From Halanaerobium sp. (GTDB taxonomy: Bacteria; Bacillota; Halanaerobiia; Halanaerobiales; Halanaerobiaceae), in contig QBLP01000115.1 of assembly GCA_003070825.1 (NCBI GenBank), forward strand, positions 1-16,910: DNA of 16,910 bases, written 5' to 3'. The notes beneath the pieces were generated by a model. That model was not told where the DNA came from, did no database searches, and saw only the letters and a list, made by a program, of their open reading frames with translations. Positions 1 through 7,532 of this stretch are shown one piece after another. A program made the translations under genes and the position numbers. Within the stretch, counting starts at the first letter, position 1; each line of letters starts with the position of its first letter.

Positions 1-1521
1 TCCAAGATCATTAATTAAAACCCACCACATTTTATTATCACTAATCTTTTTATCATGGGCAATATAGGAAGCAAGTTCTTCGGCATCAATATTTTCGGAA
101 GGGAAAAGCTGATAATCAAAACCCTGAATCAGCTTGATAATTTTTTGGAAAGCTTCCTCATTTAATTTTCCGATTTTATGGGATAAAAAAGCCGTAAAAG
201 CAATTCCCATTACTACTGCCTCACCGTGTTTGTATTTGAACTTTTCCGCTCCTTCTACTGCATGACCGAAACTGTGGCCCAGATTAAGTTTTTTTCTTAA
301 TCCCCTGTCCTTAACATCTTCACTGACATAATAATCCTTCATCTCAAGAGAAATTTTTGAAATTTCAAGCAGGATATCCTGGTCTAAATTAAGAATTTTT
401 TCTTTATTATTAGCTAAAATCTCAAACAATGGATTGCCGCCAAGGACAGCATATTTAATAACTTCACCCAGTCCTGATTTTATTTCTCTAATTGCCAGGG
501 TTTCAAGCCACTGCAGCTGATAATAGACCAAATCTGCCTGATAAAAGCTGCCGATTAAATTTTTAGTGTCTCTAAAATTAACAGCTGTTTTGCCGCCAAC
601 ACTGCTGTCAAGCTGAGAGATTAAGGTTGTGGGCATCTGGATTAGTTTTAAGCCTCTTAAATAGGTTGAGGCAATTAAACCTCCCAGATCACCAATGGTA
701 CCGCCACCAAATGCAATTACATAATCAGAGCGGCTGAAATTATTCTCATATAAAATATCATATGCCTTTTTTAGATACTGAAGGTCCTTAATCTGTTCTC
801 CAGCTTCAAGTTCCAATTTAATCAGTTCAGCATTTTCTTCCATTAAATTAATAATCGGCTCAGCATGATTATCCATTACTATTTGATCGGCCAGCAAAAA
901 TACTTTTCGGCCACTGATCATTTCTAAAATTTTACTAAAACTGCTCTGTTTAAACTTTTGATCAATCAGCACCGGATAGGAAGAATCCTGGGCTTTGATT
1001 TCAATTTTTAGTTTTTGATCGGGAAGCTCGGCTAAAATTAAATCCACAATCTCTGCTGCCGAATAGCGATCACTGTCAAAGTGAGTCGGGATCTGCTGAT
1101 AATATTTTTTCCTTTCAGTTAAAAGTGAATTAATTTTTGCCAGCGGATTATCAACTTCAAGCAGAGGTCTAATTATCTCATCACTATTATTTCTCCTTAA
1201 AACCTCTTCTGCACTGACATCAAGACAGAAAGCTTCTGCCTGTTCCAGCATTAGCTGCCGCAGCTCATCATTTAAAACCGCGCCACCCCCTGGAGCCAGA
1301 ACCAGATCCTGCTTAGAACTCAAAAGCTCAGAAATAACTTCTTTTTCAAGCTTTCTAAAATAATCCTCACCTTTAACAGTGAAAATCTCTTCAATACTCA
1401 TTTTTTCTCTAGCTTCAATTAAATCATCACTGTCATAAAAATTTAAATTCTTTTTATCGGCCAGCATTCTAGCTACAGTGGTCTTTCCTGCTGTCATAAA
1501 ACCGGTTAAAACAATTTTCAT
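1..1521 (-). CDS. aroKB: Bifunctional shikimate kinase / 3-dehydroquinate synthase (AroK-AroB fusion), C-terminus cut by window edge
   Basis: This gene encodes two shikimate-pathway enzymes in one chain, read without a stop from the ATG at 1521 to the left edge (507 codons). Residues 1-165 are shikimate kinase: a P-loop GFMTAGKT at 7-14, the shikimate-binding DSDD at 30-33, the FRKLE segment at 55-59, the GGG at 78-80 and the lid RPLL at 118-121. From about 170 it is dehydroquinate synthase: the NAD-binding GGGTIGDLGG at 272-281, SSVGGKTAVN at 306-315, and the metal ligands Glu353, His416 and His432. The 16-residue spacing of the two histidines is the usual one. Only some 20 residues should be missing at the C-terminus. 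A strong Shine-Dalgarno GAGGAGGA (1531-1538) sits 9 nt before the ATG, 20 bp after the ligase gene. Kinase-first AroKB fusions are known, for example in Thermotoga. Confidence 0.93.
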   Translation of the reverse strand, partial: MKIVLTGFMTAGKTTVARMLADKKNLNFYDSDDLIEAREKMSIEEIFTVKGEDYFRKLEKEVISELLSSKQDLVLAPGGGAVLNDELRQLMLEQAEAFCLDVSAEEVLRRNNSDEIIRPLLEVDNPLAKINSLLTERKKYYQQIPTHFDSDRYSAAEIVDLILAELPDQKLKIEIKAQDSSYPVLIDQKFKQSSFSKILEMISGRKVFLLADQIVMDNHAEPIINLMEENAELIKLELEAGEQIKDLQYLKKAYDILYENNFSRSDYVIAFGGGTIGDLGGLIASTYLRGLKLIQMPTTLISQLDSSVGGKTAVNFRDTKNLIGSFYQADLVYYQLQWLETLAIREIKSGLGEVIKYAVLGGNPLFEILANNKEKILNLDQDILLEISKISLEMKDYYVSEDVKDRGLRKKLNLGHSFGHAVEGAEKFKYKHGEAVVMGIAFTAFLSHKIGKLNEEAFQKIIKLIQGFDYQLFPSENIDAEELASYIAHDKKISDNKMWWVLINDLG

Positions 1522-1530
1522 CTACTACTC

Positions 1531-1538
1531 TCCTCCTC
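1531..1538 (-). promoter_or_regulatory. Strong ribosome binding site of aroKB
   Basis: GAGGAGGA on the minus strand, 9 nt before the ATG at 1521. It fixes the start of the fusion gene, which is also supported by the P-loop beginning at residue 7. Confidence 0.75.
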
Positions 1539-1541
1539 AAA

Positions 1542-2933
1542 CTAATCATCTTTAAAATTTATAATATATGCTCCAGCAAAACCAAGGATGGTCCAGAATA
1601 CGGGAGCTACTGTGACAACACTTATATTTAATACTGCCTGAAGTACATAGGCAAGTATAGAAAAAAACAGAGTTAATTTAATAAATTTCTTGAGGCCTTC
1701 TTTCTGAGCCAGCTCAATTTTTTGCACGGCTTTTGGCCGCAGCTGAAATAAAACATATGCAATTAAGGCTAAATAAATTATTAAAGCAGGTATTCCTGCC
1801 GTTACCCCAAGCTGAAGATATTCTGAATGTGCTTTATCAACTATCTGATTTTTACTGCCGGCAAATTCTCTGTATTTCTGCTGGGGAAATACTTCAGCAA
1901 AATTATCAGGGCCTGCTCCCAGGATTGGATTTTCAAGCAGCAGCGGTAGAGAATTTTTATAAATGAAGATTCTATTTGATCCCACCCTATCTATTTCCTC
2001 CTCTTCAGCTGAAGAAAGATCCTGCAGATCGTGGAAGATACTGATAAACCTGAGCCCGGTTAAGCCACCGTGAAAGGAATTTAAAAAGATAGTTATTAAA
2101 ATGAAAACAAGAAACAGTTTGAGAATTTCCTTTTTCTTCTGCTTAAGATAATCAAAAAGCAAGATAACTGCTGCTGTTACTGTTAGAAAAAAAGCAAGCC
2201 AGGCACCTCTGGTTGCTGTACTCAGCAAAAAGCCATACACCAGAGAGCTGCCTGTAAAAGCTGCAATTTTATAACTGTTCTGTTTTAAAACCAGATAGAG
2301 CAAAATAAAGGTGGGCAGAACTAGAACAGCAAAACTGGCAGCAAAATTAGGATTACCAAAGGTAGCAAAGGCTCGGTACCAATTCTCTCGTAAAGGATCT
2401 CTTTTAATAAAGTCAAAACCAAAATACTGCAGCAATCCATAAATTGATAAAACTGCCGCAGAAGCCCAGATTAAATAGGCGTAGATTTTAAAGTGATTTA
2501 ATTTTTTTACCAGATTTGCAGTTAAAAAACTGAAAAAAAGATAGGCTGCCAGGGCAATAAACCCCTCCCAGCGATAAATTCTCCCATTTAAAGCTGTAAA
2601 TGGATCAACAGCAAAATAGGTTGAAAATGAAAACATAATAAAAAGTGAAAAAATAAGATAATTAAAGACATTATTTTTAATATTATCCTGATTTTTAATT
2701 ATATAGATCAGAAATAGGATCAGCAAAATAAAAGCACTGTAAGTTAGAACTTTTAAACGGGGAAAATAAATATTATCAAAGCGCAGCAGCTGATAGCTAT
2801 TATCAGCCCTCTTAAAAAGCTGAAATTCCTGATAAAAGGGTAAATAGGCAAATAATATCAAAAAATTTGCAGAGAAAATTAGATAGATAATTATATTTTT
2901 TAGATTTATCTTTTTATCAATTTTAGTCAGCAA
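1542..2933 (-). CDS. Wzy_C-family membrane polymerase/ligase (O-antigen ligase or pilin O-oligosaccharyltransferase type)
   Basis: This is a 463-residue polytopic membrane protein with about ten to twelve hydrophobic segments. It carries the motifs of the O-antigen ligase/polymerase superfamily: an ATFGNPNFAAS block at 190-200, STATRGAWLAF at 238-248, ENPILGAGPDNF at 334-345 in the large extracytoplasmic loop, and DKAHSEYLQLGVTAG at 366-380. Family members transfer lipid-linked glycan to lipid A, to polymer or, in PglL/TfpO relatives, to serine or threonine of pilins. The sequence alone does not tell which. It lies between the secretin terminator and aroKB, so its link to the pilus locus is positional. 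The start is TTG at 2933 with only a weak, distant AAAGG (2946-2950, 12 nt away). No ATG is available in frame upstream. No TPR extension is present. Confidence 0.82.
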   Translation of the reverse strand: MLTKIDKKINLKNIIIYLIFSANFLILFAYLPFYQEFQLFKRADNSYQLLRFDNIYFPRLKVLTYSAFILLILFLIYIIKNQDNIKNNVFNYLIFSLFIMFSFSTYFAVDPFTALNGRIYRWEGFIALAAYLFFSFLTANLVKKLNHFKIYAYLIWASAAVLSIYGLLQYFGFDFIKRDPLRENWYRAFATFGNPNFAASFAVLVLPTFILLYLVLKQNSYKIAAFTGSSLVYGFLLSTATRGAWLAFFLTVTAAVILLFDYLKQKKKEILKLFLVFILITIFLNSFHGGLTGLRFISIFHDLQDLSSAEEEEIDRVGSNRIFIYKNSLPLLLENPILGAGPDNFAEVFPQQKYREFAGSKNQIVDKAHSEYLQLGVTAGIPALIIYLALIAYVLFQLRPKAVQKIELAQKEGLKKFIKLTLFFSILAYVLQAVLNISVVTVAPVFWTILGFAGAYIINFKDD

Positions 2934-2985
2934 TCTGATCAGCTGCCTTTCATGATTATCTTTAAATATTAATAAAAGCAGTTTT

Positions 2986-3015
2986 TAAAAGAAAATTCAG
3001 GGTTTCCCCTGAATT
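2986..3015 (-). terminator. Rho-independent terminator after the secretin gene
   Basis: A perfect 9-bp stem (AATTCAGGG / CCCTGAATT, arms 3007-3015 and 2994-3002) is closed by a GAAA tetraloop and followed on the minus strand by TTTCTTTT. It lies 30 bp after the secretin stop and ends the pilus/secretion locus. The 111-bp gap (2934-3044) holds nothing else clear. A GATAAT near 2955-2960 has no convincing -35 partner. Confidence 0.85.
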
Positions 3016-3044
3016 AAAATTCTCTAAAAAATACAAATATCCTT

Positions 3045-4373
3045 TTAATTATTTAAAATTTCTTCTAATTCTTCTGCAGTCAGTGTTTTAAACTCTCTAT
3101 GTGTTTTATTCTCCTTTTCCCCTTTAATCTCCTCTTTTTGACTGCTGATTTTTTTAACATTTTGATTAGAAACTGCCTCATCTTTCTCTGCCTGTCTCAA
3201 TTTGTTTTCTGTTTTTATGATTTCGGGAGTAATAAAAATTATTAGTTCTGTTTCTATATCTGTGTTTTCTGAGGCCGAAAATAAAGCTCCCAGCAGCGGC
3301 AGATCAGCAAGAATTGGAACTTCTCTGATTGTTTTTAACTCATCTTTTTTGATTAAGCCACCAATTGCCAGGGTTTCTCCATTTTCTAAAATTACTGTAG
3401 TTTCAGCACTGCGCGAATTTACTGCCGGCAGCCCATCAGCCAAAATCTGACCGATACTATTTACAGAAGGCTTTATTTCTAAAAGCACCTGGTTTTCATT
3501 GATAATCTTTGGCAGAAATTCTAGTACAATACCGGCTTCAATATAACTGATGGTGGAAACTGTTTTATCAGACTCAACTCTTTCCAGCTTGACTGGAATC
3601 TGATCACCAATCACCAGTTTTGCTTTCTTTCTGTCGAGTGTCATTAGACTGGGATTGGCCAGGATGTTGGACAGTCCTTTTTCATTGAGTGCCTTAAGTG
3701 TTTCCGGCCAGCCCGGCTTTAATTTTTCTATGTTTCCGGCGTCATCTTTAATGATCTTTAATTCAGATAGCTGATTGGGATTGATGCCCAGCTCTTTAAT
3801 CTTTGTTCTGCTTATTTCTTCAATTCGAGCTTTAATCATAATTTGTTTTTGCGGCTGATCTATCTGACTGATTATCTTTTCCAGCTCATTTAAATCCTCT
3901 TCCGGGCAGTTAACAAGCAGTCCCTCGCTATTTAAATCAATAACTTTGATTTCTTCAAAATTCTTTTTTAAAATTTCAGCCGCCAGCTCAGAACTTAAAT
4001 TTTGAAATTTATACTTTTTACTGATAACTTTTTTATTTTCTGCAGCCATCTTTTCTCTGGTACTGACATAAATAATTTCGTTCTGGTTGCTGTAGTCAAG
4101 ATTAAAACTGTCAGTAATTAAGTTCAAAGCATTTTCAAAAGGAATATCATTAAAAATGACTGTAATTTTACCTTTAACAGAGCTGTCACAGATCAAATTT
4201 TTTTCAGCTGTATTTGCCAGCATGATTAAGGCAGTTTCCAGTTCTACATCTCTTAAGTTAATTGAAATTAATTCAGTTTCAGCTGCAGTTTCTGCTCTAA
4301 CAAAAGCAGAGAACAGCAGAAGTGTAATTAGCAAAATTGATATCTGAAGCAGTTTTAATACTTTAGTTTTCAT
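3045..4373 (-). CDS. Secretin of type II secretion / type IV pilus type (GspD/PilQ-like)
   Basis: This protein forms the outer-membrane ring through which pili or substrates pass. With the start at 4373 it has 442 residues: an N-terminal signal peptide (about 1-27, hydrophobic core LLQISILLITLLLFSAFV then RAE), a short STN/N0-type domain (about 35-105), one N1-type domain (about 118-175), and the secretin domain (about 225-385) with NILANPSLMTLDRKKA, the ENGETLAIGGL segment and the signature VPILADLPLLGALFS at 352-366. The C-terminal 50 residues are charged and polar and could be a pilotin-binding S-region. Family members are usually 550-750 residues, so this is a compact secretin with few N-domains. 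An ATG at 4424 is also in frame, but GGGAGG (4383-4388) lies 9 nt before 4373 and the signal peptide then starts correctly. The gene overlaps the PilP-like gene by 11 bp. Confidence 0.92.
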   Translation of the reverse strand: MKTKVLKLLQISILLITLLLFSAFVRAETAAETELISINLRDVELETALIMLANTAEKNLICDSSVKGKITVIFNDIPFENALNLITDSFNLDYSNQNEIIYVSTREKMAAENKKVISKKYKFQNLSSELAAEILKKNFEEIKVIDLNSEGLLVNCPEEDLNELEKIISQIDQPQKQIMIKARIEEISRTKIKELGINPNQLSELKIIKDDAGNIEKLKPGWPETLKALNEKGLSNILANPSLMTLDRKKAKLVIGDQIPVKLERVESDKTVSTISYIEAGIVLEFLPKIINENQVLLEIKPSVNSIGQILADGLPAVNSRSAETTVILENGETLAIGGLIKKDELKTIREVPILADLPLLGALFSASENTDIETELIIFITPEIIKTENKLRQAEKDEAVSNQNVKKISSQKEEIKGEKENKTHREFKTLTAEELEEILNN

Positions 4374-5088
4374 TTTTTCCATCCTCCCAGAGCTTAATAA
4401 CTCTTTCTGCCTGCTGATAACCAATAATTATCTCTTTATTTTGAATCTCTTTAATCGTAAACTGGCCAATCTTATCATTTTCACTTTTTACAACAGCCTG
4501 CCCCTGATAGCGAAAAAGAACCGCAGAATTATTATTCTGCCTGATAATTCCCAGCAGTTTAAAGGGAAGCTGCAGTTGAGCTATATTTAATTTGTTTTCA
4601 GCAGCCACTTGATTTACACTGTTCTGTTCAGGCTTTAATTCGGATTCTTTTGGATTCTCCTGTTGCAGCTTATTATCCCGAGCAGTATTTTTAATTAAAT
4701 CACTGGCAATAACATTTTTTTCTAAATCTATTAACTCAGCGGGATAAATATTTTTTCTCTGCTCTTTCTCTGCTGCCGCTTTTTGACCACTGCTGGAATC
4801 TGAATCTGCTTTAAATGGGTCTTTAATTTCACTAATTAGTGCTATTTTACTAACTGCAACTTTGGCTTCTCTGCTGTCCTCCACGGTTTCTTCTTTTCTT
4901 ACTATTTTTTCATTTTTTTCTGAAGCTTTTTCTCCTTTTAAAAAAAATTCAGCTTCAGTCTCTTCAGGCTTTTGATAAATCTCAGTCAGTTTAACTTCGG
5001 AAGTCTTAATGTAGGCAGAAAATATTACTAATAGTAATAGAACAGTTAGAAGTAAAATGATTTTTTTGTTTTTCAATATTCTTTTCAT
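4363..5088 (-). CDS. PilP/GspC-like inner-membrane protein linking platform to secretin
   Basis: This 241-residue protein has a short basic N-terminus, one membrane anchor (about 9-26), a long charged low-complexity linker (about 40-165) with a DPF motif at 90-92, and a small beta-rich C-terminal domain (about 172-238) that reads LPFKLLGIIR...AVLFRYQG...IGQFTIKEIQ...IIIGY. That pattern matches the GspC homology region and the PilP C-terminal domain, which dock on the N0 domain of the secretin. Unlike classical PilP it has no lipobox, so it is anchored like GspC. It abuts the PilO-like gene (TAG directly followed by ATG) and overlaps the secretin gene, as expected for partners. Domain assignment is by pattern and gene position. 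Sequence identity to named PilP proteins is probably low. Confidence 0.72.
   Translation of the reverse strand: MKRILKNKKIILLLTVLLLLVIFSAYIKTSEVKLTEIYQKPEETEAEFFLKGEKASEKNEKIVRKEETVEDSREAKVAVSKIALISEIKDPFKADSDSSSGQKAAAEKEQRKNIYPAELIDLEKNVIASDLIKNTARDNKLQQENPKESELKPEQNSVNQVAAENKLNIAQLQLPFKLLGIIRQNNNSAVLFRYQGQAVVKSENDKIGQFTIKEIQNKEIIIGYQQAERVIKLWEDGKNEN
4383..4388 (-). promoter_or_regulatory. Ribosome binding site that decides the secretin start
   Basis: GGGAGG lies inside the end of the upstream PilP-like gene, 9 nt before the ATG at 4373. It favours 4373 over the in-frame ATGs at 4382 (no spacing) and 4424. Confidence 0.7.
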
Positions 5089-5541
5089 CTATATCAGCTC
5101 ATTTTTTAATTTTATAAAGAAAAAAAGATTTCTACTGTCATCCTTGATTTTGAACTCAGCAATCTCCAGAAACTTTAATTTAGTCTCTAAATAATAGATA
5201 AAGCTGAGGATTGATTTAAATTCTCCCTGCAGATTTAAATTAAGCTCATTTTCTCCACTGCTGAAATCAATAAGTTCCAGGTCATAGAGCTTGATTTCTG
5301 CCAGTATCTGAGCAGTAGAGTCTTTTAAATTATATTTTTGCTCTCTAACTGGAGTCTTTTCTGAGCTCTCTGCTGAAGTATATTTGTTCTCTAATATAAG
5401 AATCTGTTTCTGCCGGGCTTCAATTTCACTCTCCAGACTTCTCCTTACTGCAAGCTGCTCTCTACTTTTCCCAAACTGCATAAATAAGAGCAAACAGAGC
5501 AGGAAAACTGCCGAAATAATCACAAGCTTTTTTCTTTTCAT
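5089..5541 (-). CDS. PilO/GspM-like inner-membrane assembly protein
   Basis: This is a 150-residue bitopic protein: a membrane segment at about 6-22, a coiled-coil-like stretch at about 26-56 (REQLAVRRSLESEIEARQK...), then a soluble alpha/beta domain (about 78-150) ending FFFIKLKNELI. This layout of short cytoplasmic tail, one TM, coiled coil and ferredoxin-like fold is that of PilO and GspM, which form the alignment complex with PilN/GspL. The call rests mainly on topology and its place between PilN-like and PilP-like genes, since primary sequence is poorly conserved in this family. The start ATG at 5541 has GGAGG 6 nt upstream. It follows the PilN-like stop by 15 bp and runs directly into the PilP-like gene. 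Confidence 0.68.
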   Translation of the reverse strand: MKRKKLVIISAVFLLCLLLFMQFGKSREQLAVRRSLESEIEARQKQILILENKYTSAESSEKTPVREQKYNLKDSTAQILAEIKLYDLELIDFSSGENELNLNLQGEFKSILSFIYYLETKLKFLEIAEFKIKDDSRNLFFFIKLKNELI

Positions 5542-5556
5542 CCTTTACCTCCATCA

Positions 5557-6018
5557 CTACCTGATAATAGTTTCCAGCTGAAAATTATATCCATTCTGCT
5601 GGGTCAATCTGAGCAAATTTACATTTGTAAAAGTGTGATCAGCTTTTAAGGAATCAACAAATTTTAAGATCAGACCCTGCTCTTTACTCTCTGCCGTGAG
5701 AGTAAGTTTTTCGTTTTTCAAGTGAAGAGAATTTAATTTAATTTCTTTACTGCAGCCGGTTAGAGTTATTAATAAATTGTATTTTTCAGCTGCAGAATTC
5801 TCGGCTAACTGATTTTCTTCGTTCTTTTTAATTAAGGATAAATATTTCAATTCTTCCTGCTGCAGCTGAATCAGTTCCGCCTGATAGCCCTGATTATGCT
5901 TATCCAGAAAATAATTTATAATAAGCAGCGAAAGAAGCAGCAGTAAAACTATAATTAATAACTCCTTCATTATAATAAATAGCCGATCATACTTTTTCTC
6001 CTTAAAGATCACTGGCAT
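5557..6018 (-). CDS. PilN-like inner-membrane assembly protein
   Basis: This is a 153-residue protein with a short N-terminal cytoplasmic part, one membrane segment at about 14-37 (very Leu/Ile-rich), a coiled-coil-like region at about 44-75, and a C-terminal alpha/beta domain with the phrase LNSLHLKNEKLTLTAESKEQ and then FVDSLKADHTFTNVNLL. The pattern 'short differences of strand, residue-wise energy-like strand, then helix with LxxSLxxxxxFxxV' is typical of PilN and of the periplasmic part of GspL. PilN recruits PilM to the membrane through its N-terminus. It overlaps the preceding PilM/GspL-like gene by 10 bp, which suggests coupled translation. GGAG lies about 9 nt before the ATG. Confidence 0.72.
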   Translation of the reverse strand: MPVIFKEKKYDRLFIIMKELLIIVLLLLLSLLIINYFLDKHNQGYQAELIQLQQEELKYLSLIKKNEENQLAENSAAEKYNLLITLTGCSKEIKLNSLHLKNEKLTLTAESKEQGLILKFVDSLKADHTFTNVNLLRLTQQNGYNFQLETIIR

Positions 6019-6608
6019 CTGCTGATGCTCCAGAGCAGAGAGGTTAAAAAGACAAAGTCATCAGCTTCCAGCTCTATTAGATCACTTAAATTAAGCAGCT
6101 CACTTCCATTTATCTTATAATAAAGAAGATAATCTGCTGCCGAAACAATTTTATTGATTACTGAAAATACAGCCACCGGTAGGGCAGATACCAGATAATT
6201 ATTTTTATATTTATCCATATCTGCTGTTAGAGGATCCAGCATTGTTTTATCGGCTGCAAAAAATTTAATTTTCCGCTCCTGAGTCTGCTCAGAAACAATT
6301 TCTAAGTAATCATAATAATACTCCTCTTCAAAATTGCTTTTAACTTCAGCAAATTTACTTAAGATACTGTCTTCACTGATCCTGTAAGGGTTCTTTTCCT
6401 CCAGGGCAACAGAATGATAAAATAAAGAGGCTGCTGGTAATAGAACAACATACTGACAGTTAAAATTGAACTTTTTAATTTTACCAATCGAAGAAAGCTC
6501 TTTAATTCCATCTACAAAATTTATCTTATTGTCTTTGGCTCTGGCAACCAGATTTCTAAGACCATCTTCAGCTGGAATTGTTACAGAATAATAATTATTA
6601 AACATCAT
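6009..6608 (-). CDS. Short PilM/GspL-like cytoplasmic protein
   Basis: I recognise this as PilM/GspL-like from a middle stretch: VVLLPAASLFYHSVALEE (a 'LP' strand followed by an SILSKFAEVKSNF helix), EEYYYDYLEIVSE, then FFAADKTMLDPLTADMDKYKNNYLVSALPVAVFSVINKI. That is the order seen in the actin-like domain of these proteins. At 199 residues it is much shorter than PilM (about 350) and appears to hold only one lobe of the fold. It has no membrane segment, so it is not a full GspL. The annotated GTG at 6611 is three nt from AGGAG. The ATG at 6608, which overlaps the upstream TGA stop (TGATG), has better spacing and is chosen here. It overlaps the PilN-like gene, its expected partner. Confidence 0.62.
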   Translation of the reverse strand: MMFNNYYSVTIPAEDGLRNLVARAKDNKINFVDGIKELSSIGKIKKFNFNCQYVVLLPAASLFYHSVALEEKNPYRISEDSILSKFAEVKSNFEEEYYYDYLEIVSEQTQERKIKFFAADKTMLDPLTADMDKYKNNYLVSALPVAVFSVINKIVSAADYLLYYKINGSELLNLSDLIELEADDFVFLTSLLWSISRCQ

Positions 6609-6994
6609 CACTCACTCCTATATATTTTTTTCTCAATAATTTTTAGAGTTTCTTTTTCCAGTTTCAGTTCAGCATTATAGGGAATACTACCTGCTACGCT
6701 GGCAGTTAAGTAAATAAAGTTATCATCCTCCTCTCCTAAAAGCTCTACTTTTAACTGACTGTTTAATTCCAGGCTCTCAGCAAGCAGCAGCCCCTCTTCT
6801 TTTAAAAAATAAAGCTGATACTGCAGACCTGCCTCAACAGCTTCAATATTTTGAGAGGCAGTAATTCGATTCTGTAGAATTCTGTAATTGATTTTCTGCT
6901 GCTGAATCAGAAGTGGAATAAATAGCCCGATCAGAGTAATTAATATTAAGCTTATAAATAAGACAAAACCTCTATTTCCTGATAAATTCATCAT
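6608..6994 (-). CDS. Minor pseudopilin, GspK/PilX-like
   Basis: This is a 128-residue protein with a class III (prepilin-type) leader: MMNLSGNRG then FVLFISLILITLIGLFIPLL. The cleavage glycine is followed by Phe+1, but position +5 is Ile and not Glu. Loss of Glu5 is typical of GspK, the tip subunit of the pseudopilus, and is also seen in some PilX-like proteins. It is shorter than true GspK (about 300 residues) and so closer in size to PilX-type minor pilins. The remainder is a helical segment (RILQNRITASQNIEAVEAGLQY, about 37-58) and a beta-rich end. Position at the end of the G-H-I-J series supports a K role. It starts at 6994 (or 6991) after AGGT. Its stop overlaps the next ATG. Confidence 0.7.
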   Translation of the reverse strand: MMNLSGNRGFVLFISLILITLIGLFIPLLIQQQKINYRILQNRITASQNIEAVEAGLQYQLYFLKEEGLLLAESLELNSQLKVELLGEEDDNFIYLTASVAGSIPYNAELKLEKETLKIIEKKIYRSE

Positions 6995-7022
6995 CTATAC
7001 CTGCTTTATTAAGATTTCAAAA

Positions 7023-7532
7023 CTAAATATCAATTAACCTGCTAATTGTTAATCTCTCGCCATCTTCTTCTAGATAGAGAGTTATTTTTAATAAACCTGA
7101 AGCATCCATTTCAAAATTCAAAGACTCAATCCGATCCAGCAGGGCCAGATTTCTACCGAAATCTTTAAAATCAGGATCACTACTTCCAATTGCTCTTCCC
7201 AGTGAGCTGCTGCCCCCACTCTGATAAACATTAAATTTAAGCCACTGGTATTCTCCATCATAATAACTGAAAATATCAATTTCCTGACTGCTGATCAGCT
7301 CAACTATGCTGGCATTTTTTATCTGAAAAGCTATAAAATCAAGCACTAAATAGCCGTCCAGCTGCCATGAATTATGCAGATTAAAAAACCTGTTGTTCTG
7401 ATAAAGTTTTGTAATCAGCTGCATAAAAACTGCTGCCAGCAGAGAAGAAATTGTAATTACCAGCAGTATTTCAAGTAGAGTGAAACCTTCAGCACCCTTA
7501 ATTTTATTTCTGCAGTAGGCTGAGAACTTCAT
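7023..7532 (-). CDS. Minor pseudopilin, GspJ-like
   Basis: The protein has a prepilin-type leader of 16 residues ending AEG, followed by FTLLEILLVITISSLLAAVF with Glu5 present. It is then a 169-residue minor pseudopilin. The features NSWQLDGYLVLDFIAFQIKNA (helix) and the WLKFNVYQSG / LDRIESLNFEMDASGLLKITLYLEE strands follow the GspJ pattern. A longer version from the ATG at 7571 is possible in frame, but AAGGAG (7540-7545) lies 7 nt before 7532 and gives a normal leader. The gene overlaps the end of the GspI-like gene by 29 bp. GspI, J and K assemble the pseudopilus tip. Confidence 0.82.
   Translation of the reverse strand: MKFSAYCRNKIKGAEGFTLLEILLVITISSLLAAVFMQLITKLYQNNRFFNLHNSWQLDGYLVLDFIAFQIKNASIVELISSQEIDIFSYYDGEYQWLKFNVYQSGGSSSLGRAIGSSDPDFKDFGRNLALLDRIESLNFEMDASGLLKITLYLEEDGERLTISRLIDI

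Noticed and set aside
1733..1966. Plus-strand open frame of 77 codons
   Set aside because: It lies antisense inside the ligase gene, has no ribosome binding site and no recognisable protein features. Other plus-strand frames (for example 3202-3450, 8967-9197, 15693-15950, 16092-16415) are rejected for the same reason.
2934..2985. Promoter for the ligase gene (GATAAT near 2955)
   Set aside because: No acceptable -35 sequence lies at 16-18 bp. AT-rich sequence gives such -10 matches by chance.
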